Part shown: one piece after another, positions 20,898-32,832 of the stretch
How positions within the stretch are numbered: the first letter of the stretch is position 1
Layout: each line of letters opens with the position of its first letter
Assembly: GCF_000340215.1 (NCBI RefSeq)
Contig: NW_006921532.1
Coordinates: 10,949,764 to 11,013,763 of the forward strand
DNA length: 64,000 nucleotides
Direction: 5' to 3'
Source of the DNA: Pseudocercospora fijiensis CIRAD86
Taxonomy: Eukaryota; Ascomycota; Dothideomycetes; Mycosphaerellales; Mycosphaerellaceae
Notes under the pieces: generated by a model
What the model was told of the DNA's origin: nothing
What the model saw: only the letters and a program-made list of their open reading frames with translations
Databases searched by the model: none
Made by a program: the position numbers and the translations under genes

Positions 20898-23211
20898 TCA
20901 AGATCCCGCATCAATCTGATCCACAACATTCCGTCTCGAATACGCATCCCAAGCATCACAAGTCTTCCCCCTTTCCCCCTCCGGGATTTTCGGAATCTCT
21001 TCTTTCCTCGTAAGGAAATTCACAGCCAAACCTCCACTCAAATGCCAAGCGACATGACAATGGAAAGGCCAGATCTAATCAACAAACGAGGGCGGTCAGC
21101 AGCAGTCAAAAAGCAGAGTGAATCGGCGGTCTTACCCCCGGATTTTCCCCCGCCCAAAACCCAACAACCAAAAACCCCCCAGCAGGAATCATCTCCGTAT
21201 CCCTCCTCATGGGATTTTCCATCCCCACCACGCTCCCATCCCAAACCCCACCCCCCGGTCGTCCCTGTGCCAAAATCTGAAGATGAAACCCATGCATATG
21301 AAAAGGATGAGAAATCGGGGTGTCATTCGTAAGATTGAGAACCACATATTTTGTTTCTTCCTCATCACCCAAATCATAAGCATTCGAAAACGGATTTTCC
21401 GAAAATCGGGAAATGTTGTAAAGAGCGGGTTCGTTGAAATTTGCTTTGGAGGTTTGGTTGTTGATGCGCCATTCGAAGGAGCCGGTGGAGTTGAGGGCGA
21501 GGGTGAGGAGGAGGTTGAGGTGTGTGGTGGTGGAGGAATTTTCTTGTGTCGGGTTGGTGGTGATGGGGGCCGGGAGGAAAAATTCGGGGGTTGTGGGGAG
21601 GAGCGGGGTGCAGTTTGTGTCGGTGGTGAAGGGGAGGGATGCTTGGGTTTTTGGGGGGAGGGAGGGGTTGGAGCCGGAGTAGTAGAGGGCGGCGTGGACT
21701 TCTCCTGCGGCGGAACCGCCGCATTCGGGGCCCGAGAGGGTGCGGGTGCGGATCCAGAATTTGTCGGTGGAGGTGTTGTCGGCTGTTACGAGGACGTCGG
21801 CGCGTTGGCCGACGGCGAGGGTGATGGTGTCGGTTGTGTAGGGGGTGACTGGGACGTAGTCGTAGGCAATGACTTGCATTTCGTGGCCGTCGATGGTGAA
21901 TTTTTGGACGCCGTCAGCTCCGGTGTTCATTAGTCGGAGTCTGTGGATCTTGCCTGGTTGGAATTCGAATTTGGATAGTTCGGCATTGTCTGTGCAGGAC
22001 CATGTTGTTTGAGAGCTTACGCCGCTGGCTAGCCATTCAGCGTCGTCTCCGTATGATGGATTTGAGCAATTGAAACGTCCTCGTCCGTTGATGAGCAGAC
22101 TGTCGGCAGCAGGTGGGATTTGGGATAGATCGGTGCCGACCGCATCGCTGACGATGCTGAAGTATGGGACATGATACCAGTCGGAAAGCATGATAGGGCC
22201 GATGTCGATGTCGTAGTCCAGTTGAGATGGGCCATAGACAATGATTGGGCCGAGGACGCCTGCGGTATACTGAGCAGAGTAGTGTGCGTGATACCAGGAA
22301 CTCCCATATAGTTGTGCGGGAATGGTATAAGTGTAGCTAGAACCTGGAGCAATAGGACATTGGCTGATGCCAGGCACTCCATCCATCCAATTCGAGCCTC
22401 TTTGGAGGAATCCGTGCCAATGAATTGCGGTACCTTCCGATGGAGAGTTGATGTTGTTGTGAACGGTGATCTCGATAGAGTCACCCCAGTTTGCTTCTAT
22501 GGCTGGACCCGGGAACTGGTCGTTTACTAAGATGACATCGCGCTTCACGCCATCTGCTGAGATGACACCCCGTGAAACCGTGAATTCGTACTTTCTCGTG
22601 ACATTCGTCACCGGAATGTGATCGTTAATTGTGGCATCGAAGAGCTTTGGTGTTCTGTCTCCCCATGGAGCAGTCTTGTACTCCGTGCCGTCGGGCTGTG
22701 GTAGCCACTTTGGAAATGTAGGCTGGCATAGAGTGCCCCATGTGGAGTTTCCAACTTGCTGTGCATTCGGTAGAGGATTTTGGGGAAGCTGACACCAGGA
22801 TTGAGGTCCATGTTTTGTAGGATGTGCGGGCCAGGCTGTTGATGCGGACGTCGTGCTCCGCGAATGTGTTGGCGACAATGTGGGCTTCGGAGCTTGACAT
22901 GGTGGAGAGGTTGTGACTGTTACGTCGACAGTCGCCTGGACAATCTCGGTTTTGGTGTAGATAGGCGCTGCAGCCTCTGTAGCATTCGCCGTTGAGGTGG
23001 TGAGTGCTTGCTCAATGTACTGAGCGATTCCTTTCGTCGATGATGTCTGGTCCAGGTCCGACTGCGAAGATGATGCTTTTGGTGAACGACCAGAAGCGAT
23101 CGATAAAGCCCGCTCAACCCTGGCATTGCGAGGAGCTCTTCCCAAAGCCCTCTCCTCCCAAGCGAGGACCGACGAAGCTACGAAACCTGCTGTTAGTATA
23201 GAAGTGTACAT
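20898..23211 (-). CDS. secreted multicopper oxidase (laccase-type)
   Basis: Two exons, 23211-21136 and 21074-20898, joined by a 61-nt GTAAGA...TTAG intron; 750 residues. It oxidises phenolic or similar substrates and reduces oxygen to water at a four-copper site. All four copper motifs are visible: HWHG in IHWHGFLQRG, WYHAHYSAQ, HPFHMHG, and after the splice FHCHVAWHLSGGL. Leu lies ten residues after the type-1 Cys, the laccase class with a non-Met axial position. The N-terminus MYTSILTAGFVASSVLAW is a signal peptide. About 150 Ser/Thr-rich residues precede the first cupredoxin domain, which is long for the family and suggests a processed or wall-associated prepropeptide. Without splicing the frame ends just before the last copper motif, so the intron is needed. 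Roles could be pigment formation, detoxification or lignin/phenol attack; the subgroup is not resolved. Confidence 0.93.
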
Positions 23212-24356
23212 CTTCCCTGGCCGACGATGGTGAAAGAAGAAGTGCCACGAGACAGCATACAAGAGGTATAATATAGGGAGGTCGAGAATAGGCCAGCACG
23301 GTCTGTACAGAAGGACCAGAGAATTGCTACCGGCCCCAGACACCTCCCACTTACCTGCCTGGCCAGCATATTAGACATTGTAGCAACACAACCAGAAAAG
23401 CCCCGAGCTCCCTATAGTGTAGATGGCAAGGCTGAATGTCGTGAAACCTAGAGACAGCCACATCTATTCAGACCTGAGCCACGCGAGTTCTGTAGTCGGT
23501 AACTTAGGGGTAATGATGCGTAGACTCGGGTGACGGGGCTGGCAGTGTGGACAGATGTTTGGCGCTGTGAGCACATGGGAAATGGGCTCTGCATCGGCCG
23601 TCGGTATTGCGATATTCTTGCTTCTGACTCCATCTCCTTGCTATGCCGAGACGATTCGATTTTAGCTGTATCGCCCTGGAAACGCGATGCGATGCCATAT
23701 GGCATGCAACAGATAGATTGATGCGAGAGGATCGAGTGCGAGTGAGCGAGGAAGGGGTGAGATGAGGAGCTTTCTGTGATCTCCACCTGGCGCAGCTCAA
23801 CGGCTTGTACCACGAACACCAAAAACACATGGCAATTCGATTTGCGTCAGCGCAAATTGATGGCAATGGCAATGCTCCTCGGGAACAGCATGTCATCGCA
23901 TTTCACTTACTGGAAAGCCGCCATGTCATTTAGATCCAGAGGACATAGCATTTCGTCCCGAACAGCATCAAGACTATACCCGTTGCATCATGAATTCGGT
24001 TGTCATAACAGGTAACGTACCAGAGATGGTCTACCGTCTACGTCGGAAATTTTTAAGAGGTCGGCAGACTGGGACTCCACGTTGATGCTCGTGGCTGGGA
24101 GATGCGCGGGCACACAACTGAGCGTTTACTCCCACCATCTTCATCAACGGTGGAGATTTCTGACTCTACTGACTGCATCTCCTGATCTATCCTTCGCACT
24201 GTCGCACAGCGCGGCGAAGCTTGCTGCAAGCTCCATAAATATAACACAGGGTATCTTTCCAAGAATCAATGTTCAATGCCATCCCAAACGCCGCGCTAAT
24301 TCGTAATGTCCGCTCTTTCGTTGCGTTGCATCCTGTACAACTCGCCCATCATCTGC
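23212..24356. other. intergenic, no gene seen
   Basis: Upstream region of the multicopper oxidase and 3' side of the rhodopsin-domain gene. Several frames of 60-130 codons overlap antisense to each other and lack recognisable sequence. Confidence 0.5.
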
Positions 24357-25650
24357 CTACACGAAGGACTTCGCGGACCAACTTCCTGCCACGGACGGTA
24401 TCGTCGACGCCGGCGCTGAGCTGTTGTGGGGGGCTTCGGGGTCGGATTCTCGACGTATCGTGTCTTGCGGAGGCGTGTTGTTGAGGGTCGCCTTGCGCGT
24501 GGTGGTGCTTCCGGTGCTTTGCTCTAAAGCTTTCTTTTCCTCATTCCGACTGCTGAGCGCATCCATGTTAAGGATGCGATCGTCTCGCATGAACTCTTCG
24601 AGCGTCATTCCGCGAGATGCGGTGCCCTTCATGCGAAGGCCTCTCTCGATGTCCAACCCTTCCTTCCCGCTCGAAAGCCAGTGCGGAATAAAGTCATGCT
24701 CTGTGCCTCGTCTACTTCTGTCGTTTCCAGATATGCTCAAGCTTGTTTTCGTTGCCGTATGAGAGGCACAAACAGATGTCTTGATGCCACACATCTCCAA
24801 GAAGAAAGATATCAATTTCCAGACGAAAGGGAGATTCGCAACCAGGATGGCTGTTGAGCTTTCCCTCACGTACCAATAAGTCCATAAGGAGCCAAAAGGA
24901 TCAGAGAAGGAGTAGACTTTGTTCAGGATAGCTGCAAGGACAACAAAGATACCGAGGGAGAAGACGCCGACCACGGGTATCTTCTTTCGCCAGGGTAGGT
25001 GCATCCTCAAGAAAATGGGAAGAGCAACAGCCAACATTATGAGGTCTGAACTCAGGTTGAAGGTCGCGTTGGTGATCAGATGGTTCGTGGCAGCATTGCA
25101 TTGACTACTGTCAGTCGGGACGGCCCAATATTCGTGGAAAGGTCGGCACCAGACTCCCAGGTAAAGGATCTCCATAACCACAAAGGCTATGCCGACGTAT
25201 GCTGCGAGGACCTGGATGGCGATATGCTGCCATCGGAGTGTGGTCAGCCTCAGATAGAGAATCAGGAGACATGCCTTAGCTCCCCAGATTGAGACGATTT
25301 GACATTCCTCCACTACCAGGATCAATTTGCTGCCGTATTCCCGTGTGGCTTTGTCGGCTGCCGTAAGCGTAGAGATATCGAAGCCCGGCGGAAACAGGTT
25401 CGACGAGGTATTTGCGACGATGTTGATGGTAACCAGGAATGTTGTGTAGAAGCATAGGACCAAGATCATGACATAGTCGTCGGCCTGATACCTGCGAACG
25501 GACCGCAGAGTCATCCATCGTGAAACACTGAGCATTTGTCAGCGAAGTGATGCATCAAGTTGATCAATGTGCCACTCCTTACAATCTTGCTGTTGCCACT
25601 GCCATCACAACCGAGAACCAAACCCAAGATTCAATCCTGAGCGGTGTCAT
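24357..25650 (-). CDS. seven-helix fungal rhodopsin-domain (Pth11-like) membrane protein
   Basis: Two exons, 25650-25583 and 25527-24357, with a 55-nt GTAAGG...TCAG intron; 412 residues. The splice reconstitutes the family N-terminus ATARFVSRWM followed by RRYQADDYVM, the conserved 'R-x-R-x-DD' entry after helix 1. Helices follow at about residues 45-65 (MILVLCFYTTFLVTINIV), a segment with VEECQIVSIWGAKACLLILY, then VLAAYVGIAFVVMEILYLGVWCRPFHEYW (with the conserved Cys), LSSDLIMLAVALPIFL, GVFSLGIFVVLAAILNKVYS and a last one near AILVANLPFVWKLISFFL. The 130-residue cytosolic tail is Ser/Thr-rich and ends in small residues. Proteins of this family are plasma-membrane sensors or GPCR-like proteins, some needed for surface recognition in pathogens. 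There is no CFEM domain at the N-terminus. The ligand is unknown. Confidence 0.88.
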
Positions 25651-26084
25651 GGTCGTGCGAAGCGAATGCAAAGCTTTCACTCACGTCACAGGGATCTTGC
25701 AATGGAAAGCCGTTTTTTGTGAGCGCCGGGGCATGATTGTCTCTCCCAGCCTCCAGCAGCCAGAAGGCAGCGACGCCGCGAGGTTCAAAAGCTGTCAGCG
25801 TACTGTCCTCCGTATCTCGAGCGTACTGTTGAGAAGATAACAAGGAATTGGAGGGGTCTAGTAGATGTGCTGCAGGAGCTGAATCCACATGATTGTGGCG
25901 GCGCCCATTTCCCTGTTAGAACTCGCGGCCGAAAAGGCGCCTGTACTACCCTGGGTACCCATAAGGGGATCGGTCAAGCCTTGGTCACACCAGGTCCCTT
26001 TCCAGCCGAGCGGGCAACCCGAGAAGGGTCGCGGCGGGCTATCAAGGGGCGCGACTATTTTACTTATATTCTCTACCGCTAGAC
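25651..26084. other. flank of the transposon island
   Basis: GC-rich DNA (25,900-26,050) that changes over a few dozen bases into the AT-rich island at about 26,085. No gene seen. The GC-rich stretch could be an un-mutated transposon end, but I found no matching inverted copy on the other side. Confidence 0.45.
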
Positions 26085-27530
26085 CTCACCGTCGCCGCTA
26101 TTTTAACCGCTATTTTAACCTTACTATTGCTATGCCTTTTCGTCGCTCTATAGTAGCTATATTATTACGCCCTTCTACGTAGTTATAAGCCGAGTATAAT
26201 ATAGCTATTACCGCCGCTACGCCTATTTAATTAGAAAGTAATATATATAATTTGTAGCGCTTCTAGTTATAAAGAATATATAGTAAGAGGCTATAGTAAG
26301 AGCGAGAGCTATAGCTAGGCAAGCTTAGAGGCCTTAAATTATAGATTAAGTAGATATATAGACCGAAGGACTAGCTAGCGTACTAATAGTAGGAGTGTAT
26401 CGACCGTTAGTATTTAAAGTAATTCCTTTTAGACCTCTAGCGCTACTAGTACTACGAGAACGTTTACGTAAGGGCTATATATATAAAACGGGTTACGGCT
26501 TATAGGAGGTATAAGTACGTTAAAGATAACGTAGACTACTATTCTAACTATTATAAGTATAGGTAGTATAATAGAGTACCTATATAGGAGCCTTCGGTAT
26601 CTCCGAGAACTCTACTAGTATCTACGGCGCTAGCGGATATACTAGATTTTACTAAGATTATATAGTAGGAGCTATACGTTAATACGAGGATTATAGAACC
26701 TTATTTACTAGGTAGGTAGTATATCTAGGGCAGTTAGGACTAGCTATAGTATCGAATTCTATATCTATTATTTACTTAGTTCTTTCTTCCTATATTATAA
26801 TTCTACTAAGTAGCTAGTATAGGCATTAGAAGTCTCTATGCGATATAATACTATATAGATTGCTACTAATATTATAGTCTTACCGAGACCGGAGCGGCCC
26901 TAGGTCCGTAGATTCTCGAATAGCTAGAGTAGACTCTCGAATAGTCTCGCCCGCTATTAGGGTAGCGGACATGCGAGAACGATCGTACGTAAAGGATAAT
27001 CGGCTAGCGACGTACACGTAGTTAGGGCAATGCTTCGAAGGCAGCGACATTATCCTACTACGTTACCGCCTATATATAAATAACATTTATATAGGAAGAT
27101 ATATTAACGATATATTAACACCTTGCATCTATATCTTTAGCTTATAAACGAGTAGATAGAAGGCATCGGAATGCAGTGCTAGCTTTAGCGCTAGGCATAG
27201 TACTATATATAGAGGCTAGCTACCCCCTCTACTACTAAGCGATTAACTTTAACTAGGTTTCTATAGATATAGGTATTCTTATATATTAGGAAATTTAGCG
27301 TACTACTATTTGTAATAGTAGTTTACTTCCGGAGGGCGTTATCTACTAAGTTAGTATAGTTTGCCTAGTAATCGACGGTGCTTTTCCTATTCTAGTACTA
27401 TAGTAACTTTGTCGGTTATACTTCTAGTTCTAACCTTACCCCTATAGCTCTTTCTTATATATAGATCTAGCTCTTTCTATAATAGCTTAAAGAGCACATC
27501 TATTATTATTGCTGTTATTATTGTCGTTAC
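26085..27530. other. unassigned degraded transposon DNA
   Basis: RIP-mutated. On the plus strand around 26,330-26,800 one frame reads as protein with only Gln-type stops (for example ENVYVRAIYIKRVTAYRRYK), but I cannot assign a family. It may be the 5' part of the adjacent Mutator-like element or a separate fragment. Confidence 0.4.
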
Positions 27531-28299
27531 TATGCCGCCTATCTTATCTAAACTAGTATCGCTATTTAGGCCTAATCGTGTGCTATATAATATAATCGAT
27601 ATCCGAGAGTAGCTATTTAATATACCGTAGGGGTTGACGTACGAGCCTAAGCGCTTCGAGGTACTTAAGGCTTATATTAGCAACGTATATACTAAGGAGT
27701 CTTAGTCGCCGAGAACGAAGAATAGCTTAGAGCAGCGGTCGCACTAGTATTGCTGTTATAGGCGCGATTAGTAGCAGAATAGGGTGCTCTCGGAGGGTAT
27801 TCGTAAGACTAAATATAATAAAGAGCCGTATAACGCTATAATCGTAGTTATATCGCATTTCCGAAGCAAGGAACAGTCTAATTCGTACTAGATTAGTGTC
27901 CGCCGTTACCGAGTCGACCCTTCTATAGAAGGGGATAATATATACTACTATAACCTAAAATATATAGATAGATAGATAGATATTTCATTTGCCTGTTATA
28001 GTGCCTTTCGGCCTATGTAGGTCTGTTTCTATATATTGTTTTAGGTAGGAAACTAACTTAGTTAGTAAAAACCTCCCTCCTATCCTATTTATAAGTGTTG
28101 ATCTTCCTCGTTTCCTTGTTTTTCTTCCTCTAGGGTATACTAGTGTTATAGTTATTACCCTCTAACTACCTTACCTACTGCCCTGCCCTTCTTTCCCCCT
28201 CTTCTTCCCTCCTTCTTATCTACTTCTTAGTTTCCCTTACTAGTGCGAATTGTTATACAAATCCCTGTTTAATAATCTACTTTACTATCCTCTTTAGGT

Positions 28300-31200
28300 C
28301 TTCTTTGCTCTAGATTAGCTTATCGTATTCCCTTTCTATTACTTTTAGTCTCTAATCACTTCTACCTTCTAACTATTAAGGGTAGACTAGTAGTATATAC
28401 TTAGGGTTCTGAGATTGGTAGCCGTATTAGCAAGCCCTGCTTTCAATTCCTAGGACGTTTCTTCTAAATAGGTAAGATCTGAATCCAATGTGTTTAGATC
28501 TAATTTAGATAGCTAGGCTTGCCTCGGCCCTATTTAGGTCCTTGTAGAGCTAGTAGTTATATTAACTAAATTTGATTAGTGCCTTTAGGGTTCCTAGTCT
28601 AACTTGTGTTTTGTTCTATTCCTGCTCCTATAGGTGTCTAGCTATTAATTCTGCTAGGCTTTGTTTCTCTCTCTTTAGTTTGTCTTCCTTTAGCCTTGTA
28701 TTTAGTCCCTAAAGCTCTTTCTCTAGTATTTCTCTTGTTAAGACTCTATAGTGCTCTAGGTCTTTGACTTTCTAGGGAGTTATTTATAGTCTGTCTCGCC
28801 TCCTAGTCCTAATGTACTAGGCTTTTATCTTATCTAGTGCCTTTTGGATAGTCTGTTAGGCTAGGTATTCTATTGTCTTTGCTATATATTAGTGTCTTAG
28901 TCCCTTAAAGTATTGTTTGACTAGTAGGATCCCTAATTCTATTTCTACTACCCTTATAGGTATAGTTTTGTATACTCCTAGGATTTTCTTTAGGCCTTAG
29001 GTTTAGGACCTGCTAACTAGTTACTCGATCCTCTTTAGTGTTTTCTCCTAGGCTGTCTATATCTATGCTCTATATAGCATTGCTAGCTTAACAATTGCTT
29101 TATATATAACTTTAGCTTTCTCGAATATAGCCCCCTATATAGAGGCTGTAAGCCTATTAATAGATTGTATGTTAGTATCTGCCCTCTGCTTTGCCTTCTT
29201 TACTTATAGTCCCTAATTTAGTTTTAGGTCTAGCTAGATCCCTAGTACCCTAAGCTCTACTAATAGTTGGGTTTCAAAGCCTTAGATAGTAATTGATTGC
29301 TTTATATTATAGGTTAATTTAGCCTTGCTAAAGTAGATAAGCTAGTATTTTTCTAGGGCGAATTTTGCTCTATGTCTCTTTACCTATTTTTTATACTCCT
29401 AGTACTTCTCTTCTAGGATCTTATAGTTGGTTTCTGTTGTCTTAGACTAGGCTAGGATGTTTGTGTTATCTATAAACCCTAATGCTAATGTATTTCTTGA
29501 TTCTAGGAGTAGGAGTAGGTCTACTATAAAGATAAGGAAGAGGATTAGGGAGAGTGTTAATCCTTAGGGGATTCCCTTTTTAGTTAGTATTAGGTCTAAT
29601 TTGAATTTGCCTAGAATAAGCTATATTAACCTTTCCTATAGGAAGGACTAGATGAATTAGACTATCTAGTTTAGTATAGCCTTCTATTTAAGTATATATA
29701 GGAGCCTTTTATAGGAGATATTGTTAAAGGCTCCTAAGATATTAAGGGAGAGGAGGGTTGCTACCTAGTTTTGACTATAGTGCTAGATATACTTGATCTG
29801 TTCTGTAATTAGTTCTATAGCTGTTAGTATTAACCTCTTCTTTCTTCCTCCTATCTAGCCTTTAGGAAGGATATTCCTTTCTTCGGTAAAGGTTGTTAGC
29901 CTTTTAGCGACAATTTTTTCTAGCACCTTGCCTATTGTATTAAGTAGGGCTATTAGTCTATAGGCCTTAAGCTACGTATAGTCTTCCTTCTAGGGCTTCC
30001 TTAGTACTACTGTTAGGGACTTCCTAAATAGTCTTAGGTAGTGTCCTAGTGCTAGGCTTTATAAAAAGATATTGGCTAGTGCTAGGGCTAGCCCCTTCCT
30101 GTATGCTTTTAGAAGTTTGTTATAGATCTTGTCTTCTCCTAGTACCTTATTGCCTAGAATTTTCTTTAGGATCCTTTTAATAGTTTCGGGTTTAACCTAG
30201 GTGTCTCTTAGTATGCCTAGTAGTAGAGTCTCTTATTCTTTCTCCTTTATATCTAATAGGTCTGCTTGTACTTTTCTATAGAAGAAGTGTTAGCCTAGGG
30301 CTCTTGCTTTCCCTTCTATTATAGTCTATATTTGTCCTTATTAGTCTATAATGTCCGGGAATTGTAGTAGCATATCTTTATCCTATTTAGGTCTCCTTGC
30401 CTATTTAGCTATCCTCTATATCTCCTCTAGTTTCTTTGTAATTATTCCTATTGTAGATCTCTATTCTTGTATCTTGTCCTTCTTAATCTAGATCTTCTTT
30501 TCCTAGTAGGCTTTGTTATAGTTGTCCTATGCTTCCTAGGTATAGGTTTGTATCTACTGCCTCCTAGCCTTCCTTGCTACTTTAACCTTCTTTATACACT
30601 TACTAGTCTAGTATAGTTGCTAGTATAGTGAATGTTTCTTTGCTAGGGTATGTTTTCTAGCTATCTGTTTTAGGATTCCTATTAGTTCTTCTACTGCCTT
30701 ATTAATATCCTCTAGCCTTAGGAGGTGCTTTGTTAAGAGTTCCTCTAGTTTTGGGTCCCTTTCTAGTTCCTCCCTAATCCTGTCCTATTAGGTACCTTTC
30801 TAGTTAAGCTTCTCCTCTAGTTCCCTTTCCTAATTAGCTTAGACATTTAGCTCAATCTATACCGGGAAGTAGTCTAATAATTCTTCTAGCTCCTAGTTGA
30901 CCCTATATCTTGTAATCCTATTCCTAATCTAATGTAATACAAAGTATAGGTCTAGTATACTACTGCTTCCTCTTGCCTCCTAAGTAATTAGTCCCTTTAG
31001 GGTAACAATTTCTATTCCTTCCCTCTCTAATATGTTAATTAGTCTTCCTACTAGGAAGTAGTAAGCTAAGGTAAAGTCTAAGCCCTAGAGGGGGTAGTAG
31101 AGGTTGAAATCCCTAAGTAGGATTTAGTAGGTGTTCCCCTAGATAACTCTAGGTAGTCTTTCTAGGGTTTTCAGTTAGGTACTACTTCTTGAGTCTAGTA

Positions 31201-31560
31201 GTAGGTTATATATATAGTGGACTTAGAGTATATCTTAGGATGTCTCTACTTGAACTAATATTAGGTCCCTATCCTCCTATAGTATAGCCTACTAGGTTTC
31301 TATATCTATCTCCTTACTAATGTAGATGCATATCCTTAAGGCTCCCTAGTTATAGATAATTGGGTAGTATCTTAGGTCTTTAACTATTGCTAGTCTCTTT
31401 GTATATAGGTTGAGCTAGGGCTCTTAGATTGCAATAATATAATGTTCTTTTAGGTTTAGTGCTTAAAGGAAGCTCCTCTATACCTTATCTTTGCTCTTAT
31501 TAACATTGTACTATATAATATTCAGTGATATTGTAATGTTTATTAGGTTTCATCTATATT
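28300..31560 (-). pseudogene. LINE ORF2 (endonuclease and reverse transcriptase)
   Basis: An endonuclease-like part (LLGDFNLYYPLQGLDF-type block near 31,090-31,150) is followed by the reverse transcriptase. The finger/palm blocks are IALLNTIGKVLEKIVAKRL, GGRKKRLILTAIELI, SLNILGAFNNI and GIPxGLTLSLILFL. The catalytic pair reads GFIDNTNILA near 29,470 where FIDD or FADD is expected. A Cys/His cluster (ACQYGY...PKYILLVYP) closes the ORF near 28,400, typical of fungal non-LTR elements. Multiple Gln-type stops. Confidence 0.85.
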
Positions 31561-32832
31561 ATTTCCCTATAAGTTTTCCTTTAGTCTTCCCTTACTTTAG
31601 ACCAATATTTAACTAAGCTTTGTCTGCCCTACTTCCTTTCCTGCAATATTAAGGTATCTTAGTCTCCCTAGTTGCTAGTAACTCTCTTATACTAGTAAGG
31701 CCCTGAATGTAAACCTATTATCTTGTCTAGACCTCTTTTGTAGCACTTAGCTAGGTTGCTTCTATACCTAGCTGCCCTAGCTTGTTATATATCTTTTTAG
31801 TATATTGATTCTAGCTTCCTTTACCTTCCTAGCTGCCTGTATTCTTACTAGGCATTCCTTCGCCTAAGAGGGGTGTCTTTTAGTGCAGTATATATATCTT
31901 GCCTCTCCCTTGTATACTTTGCATTCTTTGACCTAGTAATCCCCTATATAATAGGAGTAGGTGTTAGTTGTCTTTGTATACTTAGCTGCTAAGTGTCTAT
32001 AGTATTAACATTTGAAGCACTGCATTATCCTATAGTTGCTTCTATGTATCTCTATTTCCAATCTTTTAAAGTCCTAGAATAATCCCTAGTCTAGTACTAT
32101 ATTAGCTTACTCTATACTCCCTACCTAGATAATTAGGGAAGACTGCTTCTTAGTCTCTTCAATTTTCCTTTTAATCTATGCCACTTTTGTAATCTTTAGG
32201 CCTAGGCATATAGCTTGGTTTTGTCTCTATAGGCTCTTAACATCCTATTCTTCCTTAAAGCTTCTTATTATACTATAGGCTATAATTATAAATTGCTATT
32301 AGGAGACCTTTGCTGTTTTCCCTATCTTAGTTGTCTATTCTTTTTGTGTTTCTAGCTTCTTTTTGTCCTACTCTTATACTATAAACAGCTTAATTACCCC
32401 TTTACCTTCGTTCCTAGCCCTAATTACTTCTTTAACTGCAATTCTTTCTACAATCTCTTTCCCTATAAGTCCTTAGATTTCCTTTTGCTCCTATAGGTCC
32501 GTAATGTAGACTCTAACTACTGTCTTCGGGGGTTTTAGCGCCTCCTAACTAGCTACTGCTACCTAGGTGCGGTAGTTTAGGCTTGTCTCCTATTGTTTCT
32601 TCGTAATCTTTGCTACGACTATATTAGCTACCTTTATAATTACGTAGCTTGCCTAGCTATAGATTGCTTTTAGTCCTCTAAGGAGTTCTAAGATTATTAT
32701 CCTATATGCCCTCTTAGGGGTTCTTCTATCTTCCGCCTTTAGCACCTCCTCTGCCCTAGTATATAGTGCTTTCCATTCGTCCTCCCTTCCTTCTTAACTG
32801 TCTTCCCTTCGTCTCTAATTGTTCGCTGCCAT
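31560..32832 (-). pseudogene. LINE ORF1 (Gag-like, zinc-knuckle)
   Basis: Starts at ATG 32832 (MAANN, then a Gln-type stop). It reads with frequent TAG/TAA in place of Gln. Near 31,870-32,030 it has a Cys-rich nucleic-acid-binding region of the CCHC type (CFKCQHYRHLAAKY, then further Cys pairs CKVYKGEARYIYC), as in ORF1 of Tad1/I-clade LINEs. Charged, Lys/Glu-rich N-terminal half. The 3' limit is approximate. Confidence 0.75.
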
